From assembly GCF_014646255.1 (NCBI RefSeq), contig NZ_BMNC01000017.1, forward strand, positions 62,001-126,000: a stretch of DNA of 64,000 nucleotides, written 5' to 3'. The notes under the pieces were generated by a model. That model searched no databases. It saw nothing but the letters and a program-made list of their open reading frames with translations, and was not told where the DNA came from. Source of the stretch: Lentzea pudingi. GTDB taxonomy: Bacteria > Actinomycetota > Actinomycetes > Mycobacteriales > Pseudonocardiaceae. Positions 32,337-41,433 of the stretch are shown here, one piece after another; positions within the stretch are counted from its first letter, which is position 1, and each line of letters begins with the position of its first letter. The translations under genes were made by a program, and so were the position numbers.

Positions 32337-33285
32337 TCACCTGGTCCGGGTCGACGCCGCACTCCTCCGCCCGCGCGCAGCCGTAGTTCAGCCAGTCCAG
32401 CTGGCCGGGCGCGTGCGCGTCGCTGTCGATGGAGAACGTGCACCCGGCGTCCACGGCCAGGCTGAGCAGCCGGCGCGGGGGATCGAGCCGCTCGGGCCGC
32501 GCGTTGATCTCGACCGCCGTGCCGTGCTCGGCGCAGGCCTCGAAGACCTTCTCCGCGTCGAACTGGGACTCCGGGCGGCCCTTGCCGACGACCAGCCTTC
32601 CCGTGCAGTGGCCGAGGATGTCGACGTGCGGGTTGCTGACCGCGTTGACCATGCGGCGGGTCATCTCGGCGCGCGGCATCTTCAGTTTCGAGTGGACGCT
32701 CGCGACCACGACGTCGAGCCGTGCCAGCAGGTCCTCGTCCTGGTCGAGCGAGCCGTCGTCGAGGATGTCGACCTCGATGCCGGTGAGGACCACGAAGGGC
32801 GCCAGTTCGGCGTTCAGCTCGGCGACCACCTCGAGCTGCTTCTCCAGCCGGTCGCGGCTCAGTCCGTTCGCGACGGTCAGGCGCGGCGAGTGGTCGGTCA
32901 GCACCATGAACTCGTGGCCGAGGTCGCGCGCCGCCTCCGCCATGTCGCGGATCGGACTGCCTCCGTCGGACCAGTCGGAGTGGACGTGGCAGTCGCCCTT
33001 CAGCCTCGACCGCATCTCCTCGCCGCCGGTGATGTCGACGTGCCGGAGTTTCGCCAAATAAGACGGTTCGCGGTTCGCGAGCGCGTCCACGACGACTCCG
33101 GCCGTGGACTTGCCGACGCCCTTGAGGTCGGTGAGCGTGCCCAGGCGGGACCGTTTCTCCACGTCGGCGGGATCGAGGTCGGCGAGGACGGCGGCCGCGT
33201 TGCGGAACGCCTGGACGCGGTAGGTCGGCTCGCCGGCCCGTTCCAGGTGGAACGCCACCTGCTTCAACGCCTTGACCGGATCCAT
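32299..33285 (-). CDS. PHP-domain phosphoesterase with helix-hairpin-helix N-terminus (PolX C-terminal-type)
   Basis: 328 residues. Residues 1-85 resemble the PolX-type HhH region (RVQAFRNAAAVLADL, LKGVGKSTAGVV). A PHP domain follows with metal-binding motifs GDCHVHSDWSDGG, LTDHSP, GIEVDIL, VASVHSK, GHCTGR and the end SIDSDAHAP. The polymerase domain of true PolX is missing. Such stand-alone proteins are annotated as PHP-domain hydrolases; 3'-5' exonuclease or phosphatase activity is plausible. It is a single gene, divergent from the aminopeptidase-like gene. Confidence 0.88.
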   Translation of the reverse strand: MDPVKALKQVAFHLERAGEPTYRVQAFRNAAAVLADLDPADVEKRSRLGTLTDLKGVGKSTAGVVVDALANREPSYLAKLRHVDITGGEEMRSRLKGDCHVHSDWSDGGSPIRDMAEAARDLGHEFMVLTDHSPRLTVANGLSRDRLEKQLEVVAELNAELAPFVVLTGIEVDILDDGSLDQDEDLLARLDVVVASVHSKLKMPRAEMTRRMVNAVSNPHVDILGHCTGRLVVGKGRPESQFDAEKVFEACAEHGTAVEINARPERLDPPRRLLSLAVDAGCTFSIDSDAHAPGQLDWLNYGCARAEECGVDPDQVINTRSAARLLSG

Positions 33286-33352
33286 ACCTCTTTCCTACCC
33301 CACTTCGGTCAATTTCACCCGACCTTCGGGGGTGTCGACCGCGTCCGCGACT

Positions 33353-33370
33353 GCGACAGCGTTCTGTCGC
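33353..33370. promoter_or_regulatory. Perfect inverted repeat in the leader of the secreted peptidase gene
   Basis: GCGACAG-CGTT-CTGTCGC, 7-bp arms with a 4-nt loop, 26 nt upstream of the GTG start. It could be an operator or a 5'-leader hairpin. Nothing similar was noticed elsewhere in the spacers. Confidence 0.4.
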
Positions 33371-33396
33371 TGTCCGACGATCGTGAGGGGTACGCG

Positions 33397-34968
33397 GTGA
33401 GGAAGCGTTGGGGCGCGGCGGCTTTGGTCGCCCCGCTGTTCATGTCCCTGGTGGGAACGGCCCAGGCGGCGCCTGGCCCGTTGGACGAGTACTACACCCA
33501 GACCGTCGCGTGGGCCGAGTGCCCGGCGGGCTGGGTCACGCCCTCGGCGGGGGTCGAGTGCGCCACGGTGATCGTGCCGATGGACTACAAGAACCCGGGC
33601 AACGGCAACCTGGAAGTCGCCATCTCGCGCAAGAAGGCCACCGATCCCGCGCGCCGCAGGGGCGTGCTGATGACGAACCCCGGCGGCCCCGGCGGTTCGG
33701 GCCTCGGCGCCGTGCACTGGTTCAACGCGCAGACCGACGTTCTGAAGATCTACGACGTCATCGGCATGGACCCGCGCGGTGTCGGCCGTTCGACGAACAT
33801 CCGCTGCGTCTCGACGCCGTCGGACGACGAGTTCCCTTCGCGCCCAACGGACTCGCAGCTCGCGAACTGGTCGGACTACGCCCGTGCCGTCGAGGCGAAC
33901 TGCCAGCGCGGCGGCGGTGAGATGCGCCGGTTCATCTCGACCATGAACACCGCCCGCGACATGGACGTCATCCGCGGGGCCATGGGGGAGAAGAAGATCT
34001 CCTACGTCGGCTACTCCTACGGCACGCAGCTCGGCGCCGTCTACGGCTCGATGTTCCCGAAGTTCCTCGACCGCAGCGTCCTCGACTCCGCCCTGGACCC
34101 GCTCAAGACGTGGCACGAGCAGGACGTCGACGTGGTGGACGCCATCACCGACAACCTGAAGAAGTGGACCGAGTGGACCGCGGCCCGCAACGGCACCTAC
34201 GGCCTCGGCACCACCCCGGCCGCCGTGCGCGGTGAGCTCGACGCGATCGCCGCGAAGCTCAAGGACGGCCCGTACGGCGGCTACGCGGACGTGACCTCGT
34301 TCGACTACGCGGCCGGCGCCACCCGCTACCGCCGCTCGTGGGCCGCGTTCTCGCGCCACATCGCCTCGATCAAGGCGGGCGTCGCCGACCCCGCGGAGGC
34401 CTCCGCGATCGTGGCGGCGCTGAAGAAGGGCGACATCGAACCCACCTCGCCGGGCACCTTCCAGGCCGTGGTGTGCGAGTGGGACTGGTTCTCCGACGTC
34501 AACACCTACTACAACGACATGAAGCGCTGGCGCGACACCAACCCGTACGGCGGCACCGTCGACTACATGGCGCCGACCAACTGCACGTTCCGCGCCTTCC
34601 AGCGCCCGGAGAAGATCCCGGCCATCACCCGCAAGTACCCGGCGGGCCTGGTGGTCAACTCCGACGGCGACACCCAGACCCCGCTCGCCAACGGCCGCGT
34701 GATGGCGGAGCACCTGAACCAGCCGCTGATCAGCGTGGCCAACGACGGCCAGCACGGGCACTACGCGTTGCGCCGCAACGCCTGCGTCGACACGCTGGTC
34801 AACAAGTACCTGGTGTCCGGGATCCTGCCGGCCTCCCGCGTCACGTGCGCGGGCACGGACATCGCGGAGACGGTGCCGCCGGGCCAGGCGGCGTCGCTGG
34901 GCGCGCAGTCCGCACGCCCGTTGAGCGACATCCTCGGTGAGATCGCTGTGGAGACCAAACCCTTCTAA
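33397..34968 (+). CDS. Secreted alpha/beta-hydrolase, tripeptidyl-aminopeptidase (SlpD/SlpE/Tap) family
   Basis: 523 residues; GTG start with GAGGGG 6 nt upstream. The signal peptide ends near TAQA (about residue 24). An oxyanion region MTNPGGPGGSG, the nucleophile elbow GYSYGTQLG (Ser207), the acid in VVNSDGDTQTP and the His in NDGQHGHYALRR give a complete catalytic triad in the order of Streptomyces Tap/SlpD enzymes. It probably removes N-terminal tripeptides from secreted proteins or feeds on extracellular peptides. It is convergent with the MASE1 gene, 4 bases overlapping. Confidence 0.9.
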   Translation: MRKRWGAAALVAPLFMSLVGTAQAAPGPLDEYYTQTVAWAECPAGWVTPSAGVECATVIVPMDYKNPGNGNLEVAISRKKATDPARRRGVLMTNPGGPGGSGLGAVHWFNAQTDVLKIYDVIGMDPRGVGRSTNIRCVSTPSDDEFPSRPTDSQLANWSDYARAVEANCQRGGGEMRRFISTMNTARDMDVIRGAMGEKKISYVGYSYGTQLGAVYGSMFPKFLDRSVLDSALDPLKTWHEQDVDVVDAITDNLKKWTEWTAARNGTYGLGTTPAAVRGELDAIAAKLKDGPYGGYADVTSFDYAAGATRYRRSWAAFSRHIASIKAGVADPAEASAIVAALKKGDIEPTSPGTFQAVVCEWDWFSDVNTYYNDMKRWRDTNPYGGTVDYMAPTNCTFRAFQRPEKIPAITRKYPAGLVVNSDGDTQTPLANGRVMAEHLNQPLISVANDGQHGHYALRRNACVDTLVNKYLVSGILPASRVTCAGTDIAETVPPGQAASLGAQSARPLSDILGEIAVETKPF

Positions 34969-35918
34969 CCGGGCGGCACGACACGACCGAGCCGTTTGCG
35001 CGCACCGTCTTCCTGGTAGCGCGCAACGGTCTCGGCCAACTGCTCGCACGCCCGCTCGATGGCCTGCCTGGCCTCGTTGCGCTCACTGGTGATGGCGGAG
35101 AGGATCAGCCCGGTCAGCGCCACCGAGCCGTTGAACGCCTGCAGCACGATCATCGTGGTCAGCAGGTCGTCGGCGGCGAAGTGACCGCTGGCCGCGGACA
35201 TCACGGCGGCCACCGAGATGATCACGGCGCACGGGGCGGCGATCGCGTGCTGGAAGCGCAGCGCGGCCCAGATCAGCATCGGGAACACCAGGAACAGCAA
35301 CCGCGACCCCGACACGGTCACGAACGACGCGAGCACCGCCGTGGTGAGCAGCAACGCCGCCGCCTCGGCGAGCCGGCGCGTCGGGGCCCTCCACCGGCGG
35401 GGCAGGGTGAGCAGCAGCGGCGTGAACACCAGCACTCCCATCGCGTCGCCCGTCCACCACACCGACATCACGGCCGGCACGTCGCGCCACGGGATCACGC
35501 CGCCGATCCGCAACGCCGCCGCGCCGACGACCGCGCTGACCATCATCGCTCCCAGCGCACCCGCGAAGACGAGCAGCAGCGCGTCCTTCAGCCGGTCGAG
35601 CGCGGGACGGAAACCGAAACGGGTCAGCAGGTACCAGGCGAGCAGGGGCGCGGCGGTGTTGCCCGCAGTGATCAGCAATGCCGAGAGCAGGGGCGCGCCC
35701 AGCGAGATGTTGGCGGCGAACGCCCCGAGGGTGATCCCCGGCCAGATCCGGCGGCCCGACATCAGCAGTGCCGCCACGGAGATGCCCGTCGGCAGCCACA
35801 GCGGGGTGACCTGACCCTCCACGAGGGCCAGGACCAGGCCGACCTGCGCGGTCGCGAAGTACGCGACCGCGATCGCGGCGATCGTGGCGACGGTCCGGAT
35901 TGCGGCGTTCACCGACAC
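34965..35918 (-). CDS. Stand-alone MASE1-domain integral membrane protein
   Basis: 317 residues from a GTG at 35918 (a second GTG at 35912 is possible; no clear ribosome site at either). Eight or so hydrophobic segments cover almost the whole protein, with the MASE1 pattern ATAQVGLVLALVEGQVTPLWLPTGI and VVPWRD/WWTGDAMGVLVFTPLLL-like segments. Only a short helical tail (SERNEARQAIERACEQLAETV) follows the last helix; there is no GGDEF, kinase or other output domain. MASE1 normally senses signals for fused domains, so this copy must act through a partner or has a transport-like role. Confidence 0.82.
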   Translation of the reverse strand: MSVNAAIRTVATIAAIAVAYFATAQVGLVLALVEGQVTPLWLPTGISVAALLMSGRRIWPGITLGAFAANISLGAPLLSALLITAGNTAAPLLAWYLLTRFGFRPALDRLKDALLLVFAGALGAMMVSAVVGAAALRIGGVIPWRDVPAVMSVWWTGDAMGVLVFTPLLLTLPRRWRAPTRRLAEAAALLLTTAVLASFVTVSGSRLLFLVFPMLIWAALRFQHAIAAPCAVIISVAAVMSAASGHFAADDLLTTMIVLQAFNGSVALTGLILSAITSERNEARQAIERACEQLAETVARYQEDGARKRLGRVVPPG

Positions 35919-36040
35919 ATGCTGCACCCGTGCACACGTGATGACCAGACCTGACGACCCGGCGTACCCACCTGGACCCACCCGTAGACCGGTACCGGAC
36001 AGTTCCGGAACCCCGCCCGGTCTTGACCAGTGCAAATCGA

Positions 36041-36146
36041 CATACCGGCTGGTATGCTCGGCGACTCTCGGGCGGTCGTTGGGCCGTTCGGGTCGACCTC
36101 GGCCGGGTGGTTGCATCCGATGGCAGACGCCTAGTACCCGTTGGTA
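36041..36146. promoter_or_regulatory. Two TACC-N4-GGTA palindromes upstream of the oxidoreductase operon
   Basis: Site 1 is CATACC-GGCT-GGTATG (36041-36056, perfect 6-bp arms). Site 2 is TACC-CGTT-GGTA (36135-36146). Their centres are 92 bp apart, and the second lies 22 nt before the ATG at 36169. The shape is that of TetR-family operators common in front of acyl-CoA metabolism genes in actinomycetes. No TetR gene is in the window next to them. A TTGACC hexamer at 36023-36028 may be a -35 element, though I find no -10 at normal spacing. Confidence 0.5.
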
Positions 36147-36168
36147 ACAAGCTGTGTGAGGGGACCCG

Positions 36169-38307
36169 ATGAGGACCGTGTTCACGACCTGCCCGCTCTG
36201 CGAAGCGATGTGCGGGCTCGAGCTGACGGTCGAGGGCGACCGCGTCACGAAGGTGCGCGGTGACCGCGAGGACGAGTTCAGCAAGGGCTTCCTGTGCCCC
36301 AAGGGCGCCTCGCTCGGCACGCTCGACGCCGACCCCGACCGGCTGAGCACCCCGCTGATCAAGCGCGACGGCGAGTTCCGGGAGGCCACCTGGGAAGAGG
36401 CCTTCGCCCACGTCGACGAACGCCTGAAGGACTTCCCCGACCGCGACGCCGTCGCGATGTACCTCGGCAACCCGGTCGTCCACTCGCTCGCCGGCGGCCT
36501 CTACGCCGGACCGCTGCGCAAGGCCCTGGGCAGCCGCAACGTCTTCACCGCCAGCACCGTCGACCAGATGCCGAAGCACGTCCAGGTCGGCCACATGTTC
36601 GGCGGCATCTTCTCCATCCCGGTGCCCGACATCGACCGCACCGACTTCATGCTGGTGCTGGGCGCCGACCCGTTCTCGTCCAACGGGAGCCTCTGGACGG
36701 TCCCGGACGCGCCGGGCCGCTTCAAGGCCCTGCAGAAGCGCGGCGGCAGCTTCGTCGTCGTCGACCCGCGCCGCAGCCGGACCGCTCAGGCCGCCGACCA
36801 GCACGTCGTGATCAGGCCGGGCACGGACGTGTTCCTGCTGCTGGCCCTGATCCACGAGCTCTTCGCCCAGGACCTGGTGAACCTCAGGGACCTCGCCGCG
36901 CACGTCACCGACCACTCGGTGATCCGCGAGCACGTCGAGCCGTTCGGTCCCGACGCCGTCGCGGACCGCACCGGGATCGACGCCGGGACGATCCGGGCGC
37001 TGGCGAGGCGGCTGGCGCAGGCGGAACGCGCTGTGGTCTACGGCCGGATCGGCACGACGACCGTCGAGTTCGGCACGGTCGCGTCGTGGGCCGTGGACAC
37101 GCTCAACGTCCTCACCGGCAACCTCGACCGGCCCGGCGGCGCGATGTGGCCGCTGCCCGCGCACAGCAGGCGCGGATCCGGCACCGGCAAGGGTTTCGCC
37201 ATCGGCCGCTGGCACAGCCGCGTCCAGTGGCACCCCGAGGTGATGGGGGAGTTCCCGGCCGTCACGATGGTCGACGAGATCGAGACGCCCGGTGAAGGTC
37301 AGGTGCGGGCGCTGTTCACGGTCGGCGGCAACCCGGCTCTGTCGCTGCCGAACTCGGCGCGGGTGAACGACGCACTGTCCTCATTGGACTTCATGGTCAG
37401 CGTCGACCCGTACCTCAACGAGACCACGCGGCACGCGGACGTCATCCTGCCGACACCGCCACCGTCCCGCCGCGACCACTACGACATCGCGTTCCTCAAC
37501 AACTCCGTCCGCAACGTCGCGAAGTACTCGCGCGCCGCGATCCCGTTGGAGGAAGGCAGGGTCGACGAGACGGAGATCTTCTTCCGGCTCGCCACGATCT
37601 TCAGCGGCCTGGGGCCCAAGGCCGATCTCGACGCCATCGCGGCGTTCCAGCTCGCCGACCTGAAGAAGAAGGCCGGCGCCGACTTCGAACCCGAGGGCGA
37701 GACGCGCGAGGAACGCCTGCTGGACCTGAAACTCCGCACCGGCGCGTACGGGGTGACGCTGCGGCAACTCCTCGACAACCCGCACGGCATCGACCTCGGC
37801 CCGCTCACCCCGCGCCTGCCGGAGATCCTCCGCACGCCGTCCGGGAAGATCGAGCTCACGCCGCAGCCGATCGTGGACGACCTGCCGCGCGTGCTCGAAG
37901 CCCTGCGCACGCCCGAGACCGGCATGGTCCTGGTCGGCCGCAGGCACCTGCGCACCAACAACTCCTGGATGCACAACGTCCCCGCGCTGGTGAAGGGCAA
38001 GCCGTTGTGCACGCTGCTGGTCAACCCCGGCGACGCCGGCCGCATCGGCCTGACCGACGGCGCGACCGCCCAGGTCACCTCGCGCATCGGCAAGGTCGAG
38101 GTGCTGGTCGAGGTCACCGCGGACATCGCGCCCGGCGTCGTCTCGATGCCGCACGGCTGGGGCCACGACCAGCCCGGCACGCGGCTCACCGTCGCGGGCG
38201 AGCACGCCGGCGTGAACGTCAACCTCCTCACCGACGACCTCCGCATCGACCCGCTCTCGGGCACCGCCGTCCTCAACGGCACCCGAGTGCAGGTCGTGCC
38301 AGCGTGA
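36169..38307 (+). CDS. Molybdopterin-dependent oxidoreductase with N-terminal 4Fe-4S cluster
   Basis: 712 residues. Cysteines 8, 11, 15 and 43 (C-x2-C-x3-C-x27-C) form the 4Fe-4S binding site of the formate-dehydrogenase/nitrate-reductase family. The central part binds bis-MGD (LGADPFSSNGS, FVVVDPRRSRTAQAAD, VGGNPALSLPN). The C-terminal molydop-binding domain has MVLVGRRHLRTNNSWMHN, PHGWGHD and HAGVNVNLLTDD. There is no Tat signal or extra subunit gene, so it is cytosolic and monomeric in gene terms. It shares an operon with the acyl-CoA ligase 28 nt downstream; the substrate is unknown, perhaps an acyl compound or aldehyde. Confidence 0.9.
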   Translation: MRTVFTTCPLCEAMCGLELTVEGDRVTKVRGDREDEFSKGFLCPKGASLGTLDADPDRLSTPLIKRDGEFREATWEEAFAHVDERLKDFPDRDAVAMYLGNPVVHSLAGGLYAGPLRKALGSRNVFTASTVDQMPKHVQVGHMFGGIFSIPVPDIDRTDFMLVLGADPFSSNGSLWTVPDAPGRFKALQKRGGSFVVVDPRRSRTAQAADQHVVIRPGTDVFLLLALIHELFAQDLVNLRDLAAHVTDHSVIREHVEPFGPDAVADRTGIDAGTIRALARRLAQAERAVVYGRIGTTTVEFGTVASWAVDTLNVLTGNLDRPGGAMWPLPAHSRRGSGTGKGFAIGRWHSRVQWHPEVMGEFPAVTMVDEIETPGEGQVRALFTVGGNPALSLPNSARVNDALSSLDFMVSVDPYLNETTRHADVILPTPPPSRRDHYDIAFLNNSVRNVAKYSRAAIPLEEGRVDETEIFFRLATIFSGLGPKADLDAIAAFQLADLKKKAGADFEPEGETREERLLDLKLRTGAYGVTLRQLLDNPHGIDLGPLTPRLPEILRTPSGKIELTPQPIVDDLPRVLEALRTPETGMVLVGRRHLRTNNSWMHNVPALVKGKPLCTLLVNPGDAGRIGLTDGATAQVTSRIGKVEVLVEVTADIAPGVVSMPHGWGHDQPGTRLTVAGEHAGVNVNLLTDDLRIDPLSGTAVLNGTRVQVVPA

Positions 38308-38335
38308 CCTTCCCCCGAGGTGCATTGGAGTCGCC

Positions 38336-40117
38336 ATGACCGCCGGAGTCACCAGCCCGAACGCGGTGCGAGCCGTCCGCCGGATAGCCGACCTGCCGTT
38401 CCTCGCGGAGCAGGCGTACGGCGACGCGGTGGCGTGGCGGTTCAAGCAGGACGGGCAGTGGCGCGAGCAGACCTACGCCGAGGTCTCCGAGGTGGTGCTG
38501 GACCTCGCGTCCGGGTTCGTCCACGCCGGACTGCAGGCGGGCGACCGGGTCTGCGTCCTCGCGAACACCCGTCCGGAGTGGACGGCGGTCGAGCTCGCGG
38601 TGCTCGCGGCGGGCGGCATCGTCGTACCGATCTACCCGTCGAGCGCACCCGAGGAGATCGCCTGGGTGGTCGGCGACTCCGGCGCGTCGATCGTGGTGGC
38701 GGAGAACGAGGAGCAGTGCCTCAAGGTCGAGTCCGTCGGCGCCGGGCTTCCCGAGCTGCGGACGGTGTTCTCGATCGACCCGGCCGGTGACCGCTCGCGC
38801 GTCGCGGAGCTGCAGGACAGCGGCCGCACCTCCCCGCTGGCGGGCGTCCTCGACTCCCGCCGCGCCGCGATCAGGCCGGAGGACCCGAGCCTGATCATCT
38901 ACACCTCGGGCACCACCGGCCCGCCCAAGGGCTGCGTCCTGACGAACGCGAACTGGGTCGCGCTGTGCCGGGTCGCGGAAGAGGCCCGCATCGACGCGAT
39001 GACCGGCGTCGTCTACCTGTTCCTGCCGCTCGCGCACGTCTTCGCGCAGATCATCATGTTCGGCACCATGTACCGGGGCGGCGCGCTCGCCTACTTCGGC
39101 GGCGACATGAAGGCGATCGTGCCGGAGCTCGCCGAGGTCCGGCCTACGTTCCTGCCGTCCGTGCCGCGGATCTTCGAGAAGATCTACACGTTCGTCACGT
39201 CGAGCGTGCCCGCGGAGCAGCTCGCCCAGGCCGTCGCGCTGGGTCTTGAAGTCCGGCGCCGGCGTGCGGAGGGCGAACCGGTGCCGGCGGAGATGGCGGC
39301 CGCGTTCGAGCAGGTCGACGCGTTGTTCGCCAACGTCCGCGCGGCGTTCGGCGGCCGGCTCGTGCAGGCGCTGTCCGGTGCCGCGCCGATCTCCCCCGAG
39401 GTGCTGCGGTTCTTCCACGCGGCCGGGGTGCCGGTGCTGGAGGGGTACGGCATGACCGAGTCCACGGCCGTCGGCACGATCAACACCCTGGGCCGCTTCA
39501 AGCTCGGCTCGGTCGGCGCGTCCGGTGTGGCGGGTCTCGAGATGACGCTGGGGGAGGACGGTGAGCTGCTGATGCGCGGCCCGCACGTCTTCGCGGGCTA
39601 CTGGCGCAACGAGGAGGCCACCGCCGAGACGCTGCGGGACGGCTGGCTGCACACCGGCGACCTGGGCGAGATCGACGCGGACGGTTTCGTGACGATCACG
39701 GGCCGCAAGAAGGACATCATCATCACCGCGGGCGGCAAGAACATCGCGCCGGCCAACGTGGAGAACGTGCTGCGCCAGTCCCGCTGGATCTCGCACGCCG
39801 TGCTGTTCGGCGACCGCAAACCGTTCTGTGTGGCACTGCTCACACTGGACGCGGACGAGATCGGGCCGTGGGCGGCGGCGCGCGGCTTGCCGTCCGACGT
39901 CGAATCTTTGGTGGGTCACCCGGACGTGCGAACGCTCGTGCAGGAAGTTGTCGACGAAGCGAACTCGCACTTCGCCAGTGTTTCCCAAGTGAAGAAGTTC
40001 GTGCTGCTCACCAGGGATCTGTCCCAGGAGGAAGGTGAGCTCACGCCGACCTTGAAGGTCAAGCGCAGCGTGGTGCACCGACTTCACTCTGGGTTGTACG
40101 AAGAGCTCTACGCGTAA
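38336..40117 (+). CDS. Long-chain-type acyl-CoA synthetase (AMP-forming)
   Basis: 593 residues. Motifs are YTSGTTGPPKGCVLTN, YGMTESTAVGT, GWLHTGDLGE and GRKKDIIITAGGKNIAP. It is a paralog of the enzyme at 954 with the same domain order. TTGGAG lies about 6 nt before the ATG. It follows the molybdopterin oxidoreductase, so both may act on one carboxylate route. It ends about 160 nt before a terminator-like hairpin of the convergent LacI gene. Confidence 0.9.
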   Translation: MTAGVTSPNAVRAVRRIADLPFLAEQAYGDAVAWRFKQDGQWREQTYAEVSEVVLDLASGFVHAGLQAGDRVCVLANTRPEWTAVELAVLAAGGIVVPIYPSSAPEEIAWVVGDSGASIVVAENEEQCLKVESVGAGLPELRTVFSIDPAGDRSRVAELQDSGRTSPLAGVLDSRRAAIRPEDPSLIIYTSGTTGPPKGCVLTNANWVALCRVAEEARIDAMTGVVYLFLPLAHVFAQIIMFGTMYRGGALAYFGGDMKAIVPELAEVRPTFLPSVPRIFEKIYTFVTSSVPAEQLAQAVALGLEVRRRRAEGEPVPAEMAAAFEQVDALFANVRAAFGGRLVQALSGAAPISPEVLRFFHAAGVPVLEGYGMTESTAVGTINTLGRFKLGSVGASGVAGLEMTLGEDGELLMRGPHVFAGYWRNEEATAETLRDGWLHTGDLGEIDADGFVTITGRKKDIIITAGGKNIAPANVENVLRQSRWISHAVLFGDRKPFCVALLTLDADEIGPWAAARGLPSDVESLVGHPDVRTLVQEVVDEANSHFASVSQVKKFVLLTRDLSQEEGELTPTLKVKRSVVHRLHSGLYEELYA

Positions 40118-40280
40118 CCCGTACGTACGAGAAATCCAAAAACAGGTACATCCACCCTGGCGGATTCCCTCCGCTCAGGGCAGAGTGGGACACCAAGCGG
40201 CGCCAGGCCCCCTCCCCCCTCGGGCCCCAGCCGCTTCGCGGCCCCGGCTCAAGGCGTACTCCCCCCAGACGCCCCTGCCG

Positions 40281-40302
40281 GGGCCGCCTTCATTTGCGGC
40301 CC
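40281..40302 (-). terminator. Terminator-like hairpin after the LacI-family gene
   Basis: GGGCCGC-CTTCATTT-GCGGCCC, a perfect 7-bp stem and 8-nt loop, begins directly after the minus-strand stop at 40304. There is no long U-tract, which is usual in GC-rich actinomycetes. The rest of the 186-nt spacer is C-rich and holds no gene. Confidence 0.55.
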
Positions 40303-40303
40303 T

Positions 40304-41287
40304 TCACTTCCGCGGCGGCGTGGTCGTGCCGCGCACGATCAGTTGCGTCTCCGCCACGATCTGTGGCACCTCGGTGGTGTCCGAGTCGAGCCAGTCCAGC
40401 AGCAGGTTCACCGCCGTGCGTCCCGCCTGCGCCACCGGCATCGCGACCGTCGTCAGCGCGGGGGAGCACAGCGAGGCGTAGGTGAGGTCGTCGAACCCGG
40501 TCACCGACACGTCGTCCGGCACCGAGATGCCGCGATCGCGCAGCCGGGCCAGCACGCCCAGCGCCATGATGTCGTTGTAGGCGACGATCGCCGTCGTGTC
40601 GGCCGCCACCGCCAGGTCCGCCGCCTGCAGGCCGCCCTCGTAGCGCGGCGCGAACGGCCCGAGGTCGACCAGGTCCACCCCGTGCCGTGCCACCGCCTTC
40701 ATCAGCCCGCGCCGACGCTCCTGGTTGGACCAGGACGTGCGAGGCCCGTTGAGATAAGCGATCCGGTGGTGTCCCAATGCGACGAGGTGGTCGATGACGG
40801 CGTGCATGCCCCCCGCCGAGTCCATCAACGCGGCGGGCACTCCGGCCAGGCGCCGGTTCAGCAGCACCAGGGACGTCACCCCGGCGACCTCGTGGACCTG
40901 GGAGTCCTCCAGGCCCGGCGCGCACAGCACGACGCCGTCGACCTGCTTGGCCATCGCGTGCACGAGCCTCGCCTCGGCGACCGGGTCCTCGTCGCTGTCC
41001 GCCACGAACACCGCGTAGTCGGCCTGCATCGCCCGCGCCTGCACGGCCTTGAGCACGCCGGTGAAGAACGGGTTGTCGAGGTCGGGCACGACGATGCCGA
41101 TGTTGCCCGTCTTGCCCGTGATCAGCCCGCGCGCCGCCCTGTTCGGCTGGTAGCCGAGCTCGGTCGCGGCGGCCAGCACGCGTGTCCTGGTCTCCGGGCG
41201 CACGAGCTCCGGGGACGTCAGGGCACGCGAAACGGTCGCGACGGACACGTGCGCCCTGCGTGCCACGTCGCGGATGGTGACTGCCAC
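40304..41287 (-). CDS. LacI-family transcriptional regulator
   Basis: 327 residues from a GTG at 41287 with a GAGGGTGAGG stretch upstream. The HTH region TIRDVARRAHVSVATVSRALT with hinge LGYQPNRAARGL is canonical. The periplasmic-binding-like ligand domain follows (IGIVVPDLDNPFF, NRRLAG, YNDIMALGVLARL, GFDDLTYASLCSPALTTV). It is divergent from the alpha/beta hydrolase pseudogene and probably controls it and itself through the palindrome at 41422. The ligand is likely a sugar or related small molecule. Confidence 0.93.
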   Translation of the reverse strand: MAVTIRDVARRAHVSVATVSRALTSPELVRPETRTRVLAAATELGYQPNRAARGLITGKTGNIGIVVPDLDNPFFTGVLKAVQARAMQADYAVFVADSDEDPVAEARLVHAMAKQVDGVVLCAPGLEDSQVHEVAGVTSLVLLNRRLAGVPAALMDSAGGMHAVIDHLVALGHHRIAYLNGPRTSWSNQERRRGLMKAVARHGVDLVDLGPFAPRYEGGLQAADLAVAADTTAIVAYNDIMALGVLARLRDRGISVPDDVSVTGFDDLTYASLCSPALTTVAMPVAQAGRTAVNLLLDWLDSDTTEVPQIVAETQLIVRGTTTPPRK

Positions 41288-41421
41288 GGATACCTCACCC
41301 TCGTGCCGGATCGGGCAATCATGACGGGTCGGGTGTGAAGCCGGGCCTGCGAGTCCGCGCCCACCTGCGGCAGGTCCTGAGTGGACGGCGGTGGTTGACA
41401 AAGCGGAACAGCGCTCCGTAT

Positions 41422-41433
41422 CGTTCCGGAACG
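41422..41433. promoter_or_regulatory. LacI-type operator candidate
   Basis: CGTTCCGGAACG, a perfect 12-bp palindrome with the central CG typical of LacI-family sites, 29 nt before the hydrolase ATG in the divergent spacer. A looser AAGCGGA ... TCCGCTT pair flanks it (41401-41407, 41438-41444). Confidence 0.55.
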
